Assembly: GCF_024305245.1 (NCBI RefSeq) | Contig: NZ_JAMWYX010000004.1 | Span: forward strand, 124,001 to 188,000 | Source: Erythrobacter sp. | GTDB lineage: Bacteria; Pseudomonadota; Alphaproteobacteria; Sphingomonadales; Sphingomonadaceae | Direction of reading: 5' to 3' | DNA length: 64,000 nt | In this document: positions 33,730 through 41,702 of the stretch, one piece after another | Layout: every line of letters begins with the position of its first letter | Position numbering within the stretch: position 1 is the first letter of the stretch | Notes under the pieces: model-generated | Seen by the model: the letters and a program-made list of their open reading frames with translations, nothing else | Databases searched by the model: none | What the model was told of the DNA's origin: nothing | Translations under genes and position numbers: made by a program

Positions 33730-35162
33730 GGCACGCCGAAGCCCTGCGCGAACGGGTCATCAGCCGTTCCGATGCGCCCCCGATCGCCGCGAACTGGGTG
33801 CGATGCGCCAGCGGAGCCCCCTATTTCGCAACCGAGTCCGGCGCGGTGTGGACTCCGGTGGGCCTTAACGAGGCGGTCACCTGGCCTAACATTGCCCCGC
33901 TTTACCGCAGGCGTGATCCCGCGGCGGTCGAACGGTACTTCGCCATGCTTGCCGCCAGCGGGGTCAACTGCCTCAGGATGATGCTGGACTATAGCCAGGT
34001 CTCCCACCGCCATCTCGAAACGCGCTGCGGCCGGTTCAGCCCGGCGATGGTGCAGCTGTGGGACGATCTTATCGCATTGGGGGAGCGGCATGGCATCCGG
34101 TTCCTGATCACCCCGTTCGATACCTATTTTATGGCCCGGCGCTGGCGCAGCCATCCTTACTCGCGGGCGGCGGGCGGGCCGTGCCGATCGGTCAGACAGA
34201 TGTTCACCTGCGCCCGCACGCGCACCGCTATTATCGAGCGGCTGCGGTTCGCCACCCGCCGCTGGGGTCACAGCCCGGCGATCTTCGGCTGGGATCTGTG
34301 GAACGAGATCGACAGCTTTTATTCCGGCGGTGATATGGCCGCTGTGGACGCCTTCGTCACCGAAGTTTCGGACGCGCTTCGCACCGAGGAATTGCGGCTG
34401 CACGGGCGCACGCACCTGCAGACGGCGTCGGTCTATATGCCGGTGCTGGAGAAACGCCCGGAACTCGCGGACATCGTGTTCCGGCATCGCTCGCTCGATT
34501 TTGCCAGCGTCCATCTTTACGACCGCGGCACGATCGATCATCCGCGCTGCTCGCTCGACCCGGCCAGGGCGACCGCACAATTGATGACACAGGCGTTGGA
34601 GCAGTGCCCGCCGGATCGCCCGCTGCTCGATACCGAACATGGGCCGATCCACGCGTTCACGGATCACCGGATCAGCCTGCCCGATGATTTCGATTCCGAT
34701 TGTTTCCGCCGCACGCAATGGGCGCATATCGCCAGCGGCGGGGCGGGAGGCGGAATGCGCTGGCCCTATCGCGATCCGCATGTGCTGCTGCCCGAAATGC
34801 ACCGGGCGCAGACCGTGCTGGCGCAATTCCTGCCGCTGATCGACTGGCATCGCCTGCAACGCCGCCCGCTGGGCGCACGGCTCAAGGCGCATGATTTCAC
34901 CGGATTGGCCTGCGGCTGCGGCGACGAGACGCAAGCGGTGGTTAGTCTGATGGCGGCGCCCGAGCAAGGCGGCAAGCCTGCGGCGCTGGAAGTTTCGGGG
35001 CTCGAACCGGGCAGCTACACGGTCACGCATGTGAACACCGTAACCGGCGAACGCGAAAGCGGCCAGGTTCACACCCGGCAGGATGGCACGCTGGTGGTGC
35101 TGGCCGGTGCTGCCGGACAGGACGTGGCGCTGGCGCTGGTGCGTGAAGACGCCGCGGATTAG
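33726..35162 (+). CDS. Glycoside hydrolase of clan GH-A (GH5-like)
   Basis: A 478-residue TIM-barrel glycosidase. SGVNCLRMMLDYSQVSHRHLE, IFGWDLWNEIDSFYSGGD (acid/base Glu after Asn) and RPLLDTEHGPIHAFTDH (nucleophile Glu) are the strand-4 and strand-7 features of clan A. A small beta-domain ends the protein. No signal peptide is seen, so it may act in the cytoplasm or on intermediates. ATG at 33726 overlaps the stop of the mutase fusion, so the two genes are translated together; a galactofuranose-containing substrate is an attractive guess. Its stop overlaps that of the CinA-like gene on the other strand. Confidence 0.75.
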   Translation: MRHAEALRERVISRSDAPPIAANWVRCASGAPYFATESGAVWTPVGLNEAVTWPNIAPLYRRRDPAAVERYFAMLAASGVNCLRMMLDYSQVSHRHLETRCGRFSPAMVQLWDDLIALGERHGIRFLITPFDTYFMARRWRSHPYSRAAGGPCRSVRQMFTCARTRTAIIERLRFATRRWGHSPAIFGWDLWNEIDSFYSGGDMAAVDAFVTEVSDALRTEELRLHGRTHLQTASVYMPVLEKRPELADIVFRHRSLDFASVHLYDRGTIDHPRCSLDPARATAQLMTQALEQCPPDRPLLDTEHGPIHAFTDHRISLPDDFDSDCFRRTQWAHIASGGAGGGMRWPYRDPHVLLPEMHRAQTVLAQFLPLIDWHRLQRRPLGARLKAHDFTGLACGCGDETQAVVSLMAAPEQGGKPAALEVSGLEPGSYTVTHVNTVTGERESGQVHTRQDGTLVVLAGAAGQDVALALVREDAAD

Positions 35163-35704
35163 TCGGCGGTTCGTCCGGCCACTGTCCGGATACCGATCGC
35201 AAGGGCCGCAAAAGCGGCGAGGTTGCGCACCTCGCTACGGGGCCGTTCGCCGTAATCGACCCGGTAAACCCATGATTGGCTGGGGACGGCAGCGCCGACA
35301 TAGACGACACCCGGCCCCTCTGGCTCATCCAGATCCGGCGTGCCCGCAAGCCCTGTGATCGCCAGAGAGAGATCGCAGCCCGCGCGCGACAGGCTGTTTT
35401 CCGCCATCGCGCGGGCCACCGGTTCGCTGACTGCGCCATACCGGTCGATCAGGTCAGGGCCAATGCCCAGCATCTGATGTTTGGCGGCCTTGGAATAGGT
35501 GACGAACCCCCGGTCGAGACAATGGCTCAACCCCTCGATATCGGTCAGCAGCGAGGCGAGAAAGCCGCCGGTGCAGCTTTCCGCCGTCGCCAAGGTCATG
35601 CCGGCCCGATCAGCCTGAACCAGCAGGCTGCGCGCCGAAGCCCGCAGTTGCGCCATGTCCGGCACGCCGCATTGCGCCCAGTCCTGTCCTGCCGTCTGTG
35701 CCAT
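35159..35704 (-). CDS. CinA C-terminal domain protein (nicotinamide-nucleotide amidohydrolase-like)
   Basis: A 181-residue protein equivalent to the stand-alone CinA/PncC domain, which deamidates NMN to nicotinic acid mononucleotide. Key motifs are ATAESCTGGFLASLLTDIEG, the strand VTYSKAAKHQMLGI, GAVSEPVARAMAENSLSRAG and SLAITGLAGTPD. Start at 35704 is taken as the first in-frame ATG; ATG at 35656 would give the usual family N-terminus, and neither has a clear ribosome site. It lies 12 bases after the hemerythrin gene. Confidence 0.85.
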   Translation of the reverse strand: MAQTAGQDWAQCGVPDMAQLRASARSLLVQADRAGMTLATAESCTGGFLASLLTDIEGLSHCLDRGFVTYSKAAKHQMLGIGPDLIDRYGAVSEPVARAMAENSLSRAGCDLSLAITGLAGTPDLDEPEGPGVVYVGAAVPSQSWVYRVDYGERPRSEVRNLAAFAALAIGIRTVAGRTAD

Positions 35705-35716
35705 TTGACGCCGATG

Positions 35717-36223
35717 TCAGGCCTGGATCGCGACCGGCTCGGGTCGCGGCAGGTCGCCATCCTTGGCCTGCTGCTGCAACTGCGCTTTCAGTTCGGCCAT
35801 TTTCTCGCCGAGCGCGTCGAGATCGAAATCGGCCTTGCGCACTTCTGAAAACATGCTGCCGCGCTGGCGTTCTTCCTCGTAGACGTGGTGTTCGACCTGC
35901 TCCTTGAGCACGCTCACCTTGGCGTCGTAATATTCGTCCGAGGGTTCGGCGTTCTGCAAAGACAGGATCAGCGCCTTTGCGCTGTCGTGTTCGACCTGCG
36001 CTTCGTTCATCATGTCGGCTTCCACCGCGTCGCGGATCGCGGGGTAGAACACCTGCTCCTCCACCATCGTGTGGATGATCAGTTCTTCGCAAATCTGGTG
36101 CACGATTTTCTGCTGGGCGGATGCGCCGCGCGCGCTTTCATATTTCTCGAACAGCGATTCCACCTTTCGGTGATCGTCGGCCAGCATCTGCAGCGCGTCG
36201 CGCTTGTCGTTCTTGTCAGTCAT
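35717..36223 (-). CDS. Hemerythrin HHE domain protein
   Basis: A 168-residue four-helix protein with an O2- or iron-binding HHE domain: LADDHRKVESLFEKYE, ICEELIIHTMVEEQVFYPAI and NEAQVEHDSAKALI provide His and Glu ligands, with VEHHVYEEERQRGSMF after them. A C-terminal coiled segment with Gln repeats (LKAQLQQQAKDG) follows. ATG at 36223 has AGGAAAA upstream; the ORF-track start is 99 codons too early. It may sense or buffer oxygen, nitric oxide or iron. It is divergent from ku. Confidence 0.85.
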   Translation of the reverse strand: MTDKNDKRDALQMLADDHRKVESLFEKYESARGASAQQKIVHQICEELIIHTMVEEQVFYPAIRDAVEADMMNEAQVEHDSAKALILSLQNAEPSDEYYDAKVSVLKEQVEHHVYEEERQRGSMFSEVRKADFDLDALGEKMAELKAQLQQQAKDGDLPRPEPVAIQA

Positions 36224-36416
36224 GATTGGGTTTTCCTGTGTTCGAGTCGGCAGACGACCATGATCCCTGTGTCGTCCCGCCCGCGCCCGGCGGCACACGC
36301 CTATGTTAGTGTGGCAGCCCCGGACCTGTTTCAGACCGCAGGCTGGGCACGCGTCCCCGCAATCTGTGGCCCGCAATCCGAGGCCCGCAAGACGAGGTTG
36401 AAAGAAAACACCGCAA

Positions 36417-37280
36417 ATGGCTGCACGTGCATATTGGTCTGGCCAGATTAGACTGGCGCTGGTCTCGATCCCGGTCGAGATTTTCTCGGCCACGCAATCG
36501 GGTGCGAAGATCCGCTTCAACCAGATTCACCGCCCGAGCGGGAAACGCATCGCCTATGAAAAGGTGGTGCCCGGCATCGGGCCGGTCGACCGCGACGACA
36601 TCATCAAGGGGTATGAAATCAGCAAGGGCAGCTACGTCCTGCTGGAGGAGCGCGAGATCGAGGCGGTCAGGATCGAAAGCAAGCGCACGCTCGAACTGGT
36701 GCAGTTCGTGGATACGGGCGAGATCGATCCGCTCTATTTCGAAAAGCCCTATTACGTCGCGCCCAAGGATCAGCTTGCCGAAGAAGCATTTGTGGTGCTG
36801 CGCGACGCGATGCGGAAGGCGGGGAAGGTCGGCCTGGGGCAATTATCCGTGCGCGGGAGCGAGAAGCTGGTCGCGCTCAAGCCCTGCGGCAAGGGCCTGC
36901 TGCTCGAAACTCTGCGCTATGCCGACGAGGTGCGGCAGGGGCGCGCGTTCTTCGAGGATATCGACGATATCAAGCCGGATACCGAACTGCTCGACCTCGC
37001 AACCACGCTGATCGACAAGCGCACAGCGCCCTTCGATGCCGGCGAGTTCGAGGATCGTTACGTCGAGGCGCTGCGCACCATGATCGAGAAGAAGGCCAAA
37101 TCGAAATCTGGCAAGGCGATCATTGATGATGCCGAAGCGCCCGCAGGCACGGGCGGCAACGTGATCGACCTGATGGCCGCGCTCAAGAAATCGGTCGGCG
37201 GGGAGAAGGGCGGCAGCAAGGACGCCAAGAAGCCGCCTGCGAAGAAGAAGCCTTCGGCCAGCACCCGCAAGAGCGCCTGA
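36417..37280 (+). CDS. ku: Ku protein of bacterial non-homologous end joining
   Basis: Homodimeric DNA end-binding protein of 287 residues that recruits LigD. RAYWSGQIRLALVSIPVEIFSA at the start, FNQIHRPSGKRIAYEKVVPG and the ELVQFVDTGEIDPLYFEKPYYV bridge region are hallmark Ku segments. The C-terminal tail (DAKKPPAKKKPSASTRKS) is Lys-rich as usual and contacts DNA or LigD. Its TGA overlaps the ATG of the MgtC-like gene by one base. Bacterial Ku/LigD is typically used in stationary phase and stress, which fits the region. Confidence 0.95.
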   Translation: MAARAYWSGQIRLALVSIPVEIFSATQSGAKIRFNQIHRPSGKRIAYEKVVPGIGPVDRDDIIKGYEISKGSYVLLEEREIEAVRIESKRTLELVQFVDTGEIDPLYFEKPYYVAPKDQLAEEAFVVLRDAMRKAGKVGLGQLSVRGSEKLVALKPCGKGLLLETLRYADEVRQGRAFFEDIDDIKPDTELLDLATTLIDKRTAPFDAGEFEDRYVEALRTMIEKKAKSKSGKAIIDDAEAPAGTGGNVIDLMAALKKSVGGEKGGSKDAKKPPAKKKPSASTRKSA

Positions 37281-37768
37281 TGGAACTGAACGCTGCCGTT
37301 CCCCTTGCCGGGGCCGATGCCGAACTCGTGCTGCGGCTGGGCCTTGCTGCGGTGCTGGGCCTGCTGCTGGGGCTGGATCGCGAATTGCGCGGCCACGCCG
37401 CCGGTTTGCGGACACACGGCCTGATCTGCCTTGCCGCTGCAACGATCACTGTCTCCGTCATTGGTCTGTACGGCAATATGGACATGCTCAACGCCGATCC
37501 GCTGCGCCTTTATGAAGCGGCAGGGGCGTTCATCGGAATTATCGGCGCAGGGCTGATCGTGTTCAACAAGGGCGAGGTGCAGAACATCACCACCGCCGCG
37601 CACCTGTTCCTGACGGCGGTGATCGGGATCGCCTGCGGGGCAGCGCAATGGCCGCTGGTGGCAATTGCCGCGCCGGTCGGGCTGCTGATGCTGTCGGTTC
37701 TGGGGCTGCTGGAACGCAAAGCGCACAAGCATCGCATCAAGAGCGCGGACGATGCCCGCAAAACGTGA
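37280..37768 (+). CDS. MgtC/SapB family membrane protein embedded in the NHEJ operon
   Basis: A 162-residue membrane protein. LRLGLAAVLGLLLGLDRELRGHAAGLRTHGLI is the MgtC/SapB family signature, followed by GAFIGIIGAGLIVF, NITTAAHLFLTAVIGIACGAA and two more helices, with a basic C-terminus. Family members act in Mg-limited growth or with other membrane proteins; no enzymatic role is known. It lies between ku and ligD, overlapping both (1 base and 17 bases), so it must be co-translated with them. Why a membrane protein sits inside an end-joining operon is unclear. Confidence 0.85.
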   Translation: MELNAAVPLAGADAELVLRLGLAAVLGLLLGLDRELRGHAAGLRTHGLICLAAATITVSVIGLYGNMDMLNADPLRLYEAAGAFIGIIGAGLIVFNKGEVQNITTAAHLFLTAVIGIACGAAQWPLVAIAAPVGLLMLSVLGLLERKAHKHRIKSADDARKT

Positions 37769-40271
37769 TCCACTCGCCGATTACAATGCGAAGCGCGACT
37801 TCGCCAAGACGCCGGAGCCTGCGGGCAAGGCGCAGGCGGGCACTTCCGGCCACCGCTTCATCGTGCAGAAACACGACGCCACGCGGTTGCACTGGGACTT
37901 GCGGCTGGAAATCGGCGGCGTGCTGAAAAGCTGGGCGGTGACCAAGGGACCAAGTCCCGATCCTGCGATCAAGCGGCTGGCCGTGCGGACCGAGGATCAC
38001 CCGATGTCCTATGCGGATTTCGAAGGCACCATTCCCAAGGCCGAGTACGGCGGCGGCACGGTGATGCTGTGGGATCGCGGGACGTGGGCACCGGTGCCCG
38101 GCAAGAGCGCGAAGGATCTGGACAAGGGCCACCTGCACTTCACGCTGGATGGCGAGCGGATGAAGGGCGAATGGCTGCTGATCCGGCTGAAGCCCAAGCC
38201 GGGCGAAAAGCGCGAGAACTGGCTGCTGCGCAAGCTCGACGATGCCCATGCAGGCGCAGGCGACACGCTGGTGGAGCAGGGGCTGACCAGTATCCTCACC
38301 GGCCGATCGATGGCCGAGATCGCGTCGGGGAAGGCGGGTAAGGCAAAGCCGCAGGACAACCGGGACACCGTCCCCGCCCGGATGAAGCAGGCGGCCAAGG
38401 ATTCCGGAACGGCCAGCAAAAAGCCCCATCGCCCACGTGCCGCACCGCTCCCCAAGTATCGCCAGCCGCAGCTGGCGACGCTGGTCGACGACGTGCCGGC
38501 CGGCAATGGCTGGATGCACGAAATCAAGTTCGATGGGTACCGCGCGCTGGTGGCGGTCAAGGGCCGCGAGGTTCGGGTTTATACCCGATCCGGTCAGGAT
38601 TGGACGGACAAGTTCGGCCCCCTTGTCGAGGCTTTGGCCGCGCTCGATCTGCCGTCCGCGCTGATCGACGGGGAAATCGTGGCGCATGATCCGGCGGGCA
38701 ATCCCGATTTCGCCAGCCTGCAGAAGGTGCTGAAACGCGGGCACGGATCGCAAGGCGCAGGCGACGTGCTCGCCTTCCACGCGTTTGATCTGCTCGAAAT
38801 CGGCGGTGAGGATTTGGCCGGGCTGCCCAATATCGAGCGCAAGGAACGGCTCGAGGCGTTGCTCGCGGCAGCAGCGCCGCCGATCCATGTCGCCGATCAC
38901 GTCATCGGCGCGGGCGAGCGGCTGCTGCGCGGCATGTGCGATGCCGGGCAGGAAGGGATCATCTCCAAGGCGATCGACGCGCCCTATGCTGCGCGACGCA
39001 GCCGTGACTGGGTCAAGGTCAAGTGCACGCGGCGGCAGGAATTCGTGATCGTCGGATGGAAAGCGTCTGCGTCGCGCGGCCGCCCGTTCGCGTCGCTGCT
39101 ACTGGCCCAGCATGACAGCGATACGCTGGTTTACAGGGGCAATGTCGGGACCGGGTTCGACGGTGACACCCTTGCCGATCTGGCCGCCAAGATGAAGCGG
39201 ATCGAACGCAAGACCGCTCCGGTGGAGGTCGATCGCACCGCCGCACGCGGGGTCACATGGGTCACACCAAAGCTGGTCGCCGAGATCGCCTTCGCCGAAT
39301 TCACCACCGAGGGCCGCGTGCGCCATGCCAGTTTCCTTGGCCTGCGCAGTGACAAGCCTGCGGGCGAGGTGCGGCCCGAACAGCCCGAACCCGCCCCTGA
39401 CAACGCGGTTGCCAAAGTCGCCATTTCCAACCGCGACCGCGTGATTTTCCCCGACAGCGGCCAGACCAAGGGCGACCTGGCCGATTACTATGCCGCCATT
39501 GCGCCGCTGATGCTGCCGTTTGCCGCCAATCGCCCGGTCAGTCTGGTGCGGTGTCCGCAAGGCCGGGCGCGCAAGTGCTTTTTCCAGAAGCACGACAGCG
39601 GCAGCTTCGGCGAAGGGGTGCACCACGTTCCGATCCGCGAAAAGGACGGCGGGCACGAGGATTACCTGTTCATCAAGGACGCGCGCGGCATCCTGCAATG
39701 CGTGCAGATGGGCACGATCGAATTCCACGGCTGGGGCGCGCGCGCCGATGCGGTCGAAGCGCCCGATCGTATGGTGTTCGATCTCGATCCCGACGAGGGG
39801 CTGGAATTCGGCGCCATCTCGCGCGCGGCGAGCGACATTCGCGCCCAGCTTGCCGATCTCGGGCTGGTGAGCTTCGCCATGCTGTCGGGCGGGAAGGGCG
39901 TGCACGTGGTGGTGCCATTGACGCCCGGGCATTCGTGGGACGAGCACAAGGACTTCGCGCGCCGGTTTTCCGAAGCGCTGGCGCTGGCGGAGCCCGAACG
40001 CTTCACCGCGACGATGTCCAAGGCCAAACGCAAGGGCAAGATCTTCATCGACTGGTTGCGCAATCAGCGCGGCGCGACGGCGGTCATGCCCTATTCCGCG
40101 CGCGCGCGGAGCGGAGCTCCGGTGGCGGTGCCGATTCCCTGGAACGAGCTGGAGCAGGCCGACAATGCCCAGCTCTTCGCGATCGGCGATGCGCCCGCGC
40201 TGATCCGGCGTGCCCGCGCCGCTGCGCTGGCCGGATGGGGCTTCGCCGCGCAGGCGTTACCGGCGGTGTAA
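37752..40271 (+). CDS. ligD: Multifunctional DNA ligase D
   Basis: An 839-residue NHEJ enzyme with three modules in the order phosphoesterase, ligase, polymerase. Residues 1-185 hold the 3'-phosphoesterase (GHRFIVQKHDATRLHWDLRL, YGGGTVMLWDRGTW). Residues 220-530 hold the ATP-dependent ligase, nucleotidyl Lys in HEIKFDGYRALVAV. Residues 545-839 hold the primase-like polymerase (VSLVRCPQGRARKCFFQKH, MVFDLDPDEGLEF with catalytic Asp residues, SGGKGVHVVVPL). It repairs double-strand ends brought together by Ku. It starts inside the MgtC-like gene. Confidence 0.95.
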   Translation: MPAKRDPLADYNAKRDFAKTPEPAGKAQAGTSGHRFIVQKHDATRLHWDLRLEIGGVLKSWAVTKGPSPDPAIKRLAVRTEDHPMSYADFEGTIPKAEYGGGTVMLWDRGTWAPVPGKSAKDLDKGHLHFTLDGERMKGEWLLIRLKPKPGEKRENWLLRKLDDAHAGAGDTLVEQGLTSILTGRSMAEIASGKAGKAKPQDNRDTVPARMKQAAKDSGTASKKPHRPRAAPLPKYRQPQLATLVDDVPAGNGWMHEIKFDGYRALVAVKGREVRVYTRSGQDWTDKFGPLVEALAALDLPSALIDGEIVAHDPAGNPDFASLQKVLKRGHGSQGAGDVLAFHAFDLLEIGGEDLAGLPNIERKERLEALLAAAAPPIHVADHVIGAGERLLRGMCDAGQEGIISKAIDAPYAARRSRDWVKVKCTRRQEFVIVGWKASASRGRPFASLLLAQHDSDTLVYRGNVGTGFDGDTLADLAAKMKRIERKTAPVEVDRTAARGVTWVTPKLVAEIAFAEFTTEGRVRHASFLGLRSDKPAGEVRPEQPEPAPDNAVAKVAISNRDRVIFPDSGQTKGDLADYYAAIAPLMLPFAANRPVSLVRCPQGRARKCFFQKHDSGSFGEGVHHVPIREKDGGHEDYLFIKDARGILQCVQMGTIEFHGWGARADAVEAPDRMVFDLDPDEGLEFGAISRAASDIRAQLADLGLVSFAMLSGGKGVHVVVPLTPGHSWDEHKDFARRFSEALALAEPERFTATMSKAKRKGKIFIDWLRNQRGATAVMPYSARARSGAPVAVPIPWNELEQADNAQLFAIGDAPALIRRARAAALAGWGFAAQALPAV

Positions 40272-40277
40272 CCCCGC

Positions 40278-41015
40278 CTATTCGCGGTTGAAGTGCAGGT
40301 AATTATTGTTGAACATCGCGATCCGCTTCAGCTTTTCGAGGTCGAGGATGCGCAATTGGCGGTCCGCCAGTTCGATCAGCTCCATGCGCCGCATTTCCTG
40401 CAATGTCCGGTTGACGTGAACCAGACTGAGGCCGTTGGCTTCGGCAAGATTATGTTGGGTGATCGGGAAGTCGAAACAGTGATCCTGCGCCTGACCGACC
40501 GCCTTGAGCCTCGAATAAAGCTCGACGAACAGGTGTGAAAGCCGCTCCACCGGAGTGCGCTGGCCAATCGACAGCAGCCATTCGCGCTGGATGCCCGATG
40601 CCACCATCTCGTGCCACAGCAATGCCCGCAGCAGGTGCGGACGTTCATCGATGACCTGCTGGAACTGGTGCGGCAGAAGCTCGAAATATCGCACCGGGGT
40701 CAGCGCGCCGATCGAATGGTCGAGCTCGCTCAGGATATAGACGCTCAGATCGCAGAAATCGCCGGGCAGGAAGAAGGCAACGATCTGACGCCGACCGTCG
40801 GGCAGGTCCTTGTAACGGCACGCCCAGCCCGAAACCAGCAGGCGGATAACGCTGGGGTTTTCCCCCTCGCGCGCCAGGTCGGCGCGCGCTTCTTTGGTGC
40901 AGATCGGCCCGACTTCCAGCATCGTTAGTGCCGCGCGATCTTCGGCAGTGAGCGGCATGTACCGGCTGAGCAGACGAAAAAGCGGCTCTATCCCCGCAGA
41001 GACCAGTTCGGTCAT
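40278..41015 (-). CDS. Crp/Fnr family transcriptional regulator (first of two)
   Basis: A 245-residue regulator. Residues 40-140 form a cyclic-nucleotide-binding-fold domain (GWACRYKDLPDGRRQIVAFFLPGDFCDL). The C-terminal winged helix has FPITQHNLAEANGLSLVHVN then RTLQEMRRMELIELADRQL. No Cys cluster for an Fe-S site is seen, so it is not an FNR-type oxygen sensor. Its ligand is unknown. A 5-4-5 dyad lies 98 bases upstream of its start and related dyads lie near neighbouring genes, so it is the prime candidate to bind them, itself included. It is convergent with ligD (6 bases). Confidence 0.85.
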   Translation of the reverse strand: MTELVSAGIEPLFRLLSRYMPLTAEDRAALTMLEVGPICTKEARADLAREGENPSVIRLLVSGWACRYKDLPDGRRQIVAFFLPGDFCDLSVYILSELDHSIGALTPVRYFELLPHQFQQVIDERPHLLRALLWHEMVASGIQREWLLSIGQRTPVERLSHLFVELYSRLKAVGQAQDHCFDFPITQHNLAEANGLSLVHVNRTLQEMRRMELIELADRQLRILDLEKLKRIAMFNNNYLHFNRE

Positions 41016-41112
41016 TGGTCACCCCTCATGATTCGCCGAGGCCCACCACCCCGGCAATTTCCAATCATAGATGCTTTTTTTCAAAGCGCTGGAGTGCTGC
41101 GACTAGTTGCAC

Positions 41113-41126
41113 CTAACGCAAGTTAT
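41113..41126. promoter_or_regulatory. 5-4-5 dyad A, candidate Crp/Fnr-type site
   Basis: CTAAC-GCAA-GTTAT: the left half equals CTAAC, the right half differs at one base from GTTAG. It lies in the promoter region of the first Crp/Fnr gene. Confidence 0.45.
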
Positions 41127-41159
41127 AATGAGTTCGATGGTCGGCGGCTTGCCAGCTTT

Positions 41160-41402
41160 TCAGTAGGTTGCCGGCGGATCGCTGGCGGGGAAGCTCTGGT
41201 CGACGGCTTGGTCCACGTCCGACCATTTTTCGGTTGGCTTGTCGCGCATCGCCTCCGGACCAGCATCACGCACGGCATTGGAGCTATCGTAGCTTTGCTC
41301 GTCGTCGAACGCGGCGTGGCGCTTGCGGCGGCTCTTGGAAAGCTGGTTAACCGCAAAATAGCCGGCGGCCCCTACGGCCAGAAGTTTTACAATGGCAGAC
41401 AA
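41160..41402 (-). CDS. Small hypothetical protein with TTG start and SDPPATY ending
   Basis: An 80-residue protein with a hydrophobic N-terminus (AIVKLLAVGAAGYFAVNQL) that could anchor it to the membrane and a polar remainder ending SFPASDPPATY, a tail seen in small alphaproteobacterial stress proteins. The start codon is TTG at 41402, chosen because GAGGAAG stands five bases upstream and no ATG fits. Family and function are unknown. It shares the divergent region carrying dyads B and C with the kinase gene. Confidence 0.65.
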   Translation of the reverse strand: MSAIVKLLAVGAAGYFAVNQLSKSRRKRHAAFDDEQSYDSSNAVRDAGPEAMRDKPTEKWSDVDQAVDQSFPASDPPATY

Positions 41403-41464
41403 TTTCGCTTCCTCTCGGCTATGGAGTAAAACCGGCCAATGCGCGGTCCGGCGCTGGGTCGTCC

Positions 41465-41478
41465 CTCACCTGAGTTAG
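41465..41478. promoter_or_regulatory. 5-4-5 dyad B, candidate Crp/Fnr-type site
   Basis: CTCAC-CTGA-GTTAG: right half perfect, left half one mismatch from CTAAC. It lies in the region between the small TTG-start gene (minus) and the kinase gene (plus). Confidence 0.45.
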
Positions 41479-41539
41479 GCTGCACCGCGCCTGGCAGATG
41501 GATCGGCCCCGCTATGCGTCAGGCCGAAGGAGCAGAACC

Positions 41540-41553
41540 CTAACCTGGGTTAG
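41540..41553. promoter_or_regulatory. 5-4-5 dyad C, candidate Crp/Fnr-type site
   Basis: CTAAC-CTGG-GTTAG: a perfect 14-base dyad with the geometry of FNR/FixK-type boxes but different half-site bases. It is 150 bases before the kinase start and 138 bases from the minus-strand gene. Confidence 0.55.
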
Positions 41554-41702
41554 AAAGCCTTTTGCCGTGTTCGCGTAAGGCCATCCGATCTTGTCCCGCG
41601 ATTCTGCCCGTTTCTGTTGTTTCAGGCCCGCTCGCGCAGGCATTTCCACGACATGTGATCACGGGACGACACGCTACCTGATGCGCCGCGAGAGTCACGC
41701 CC

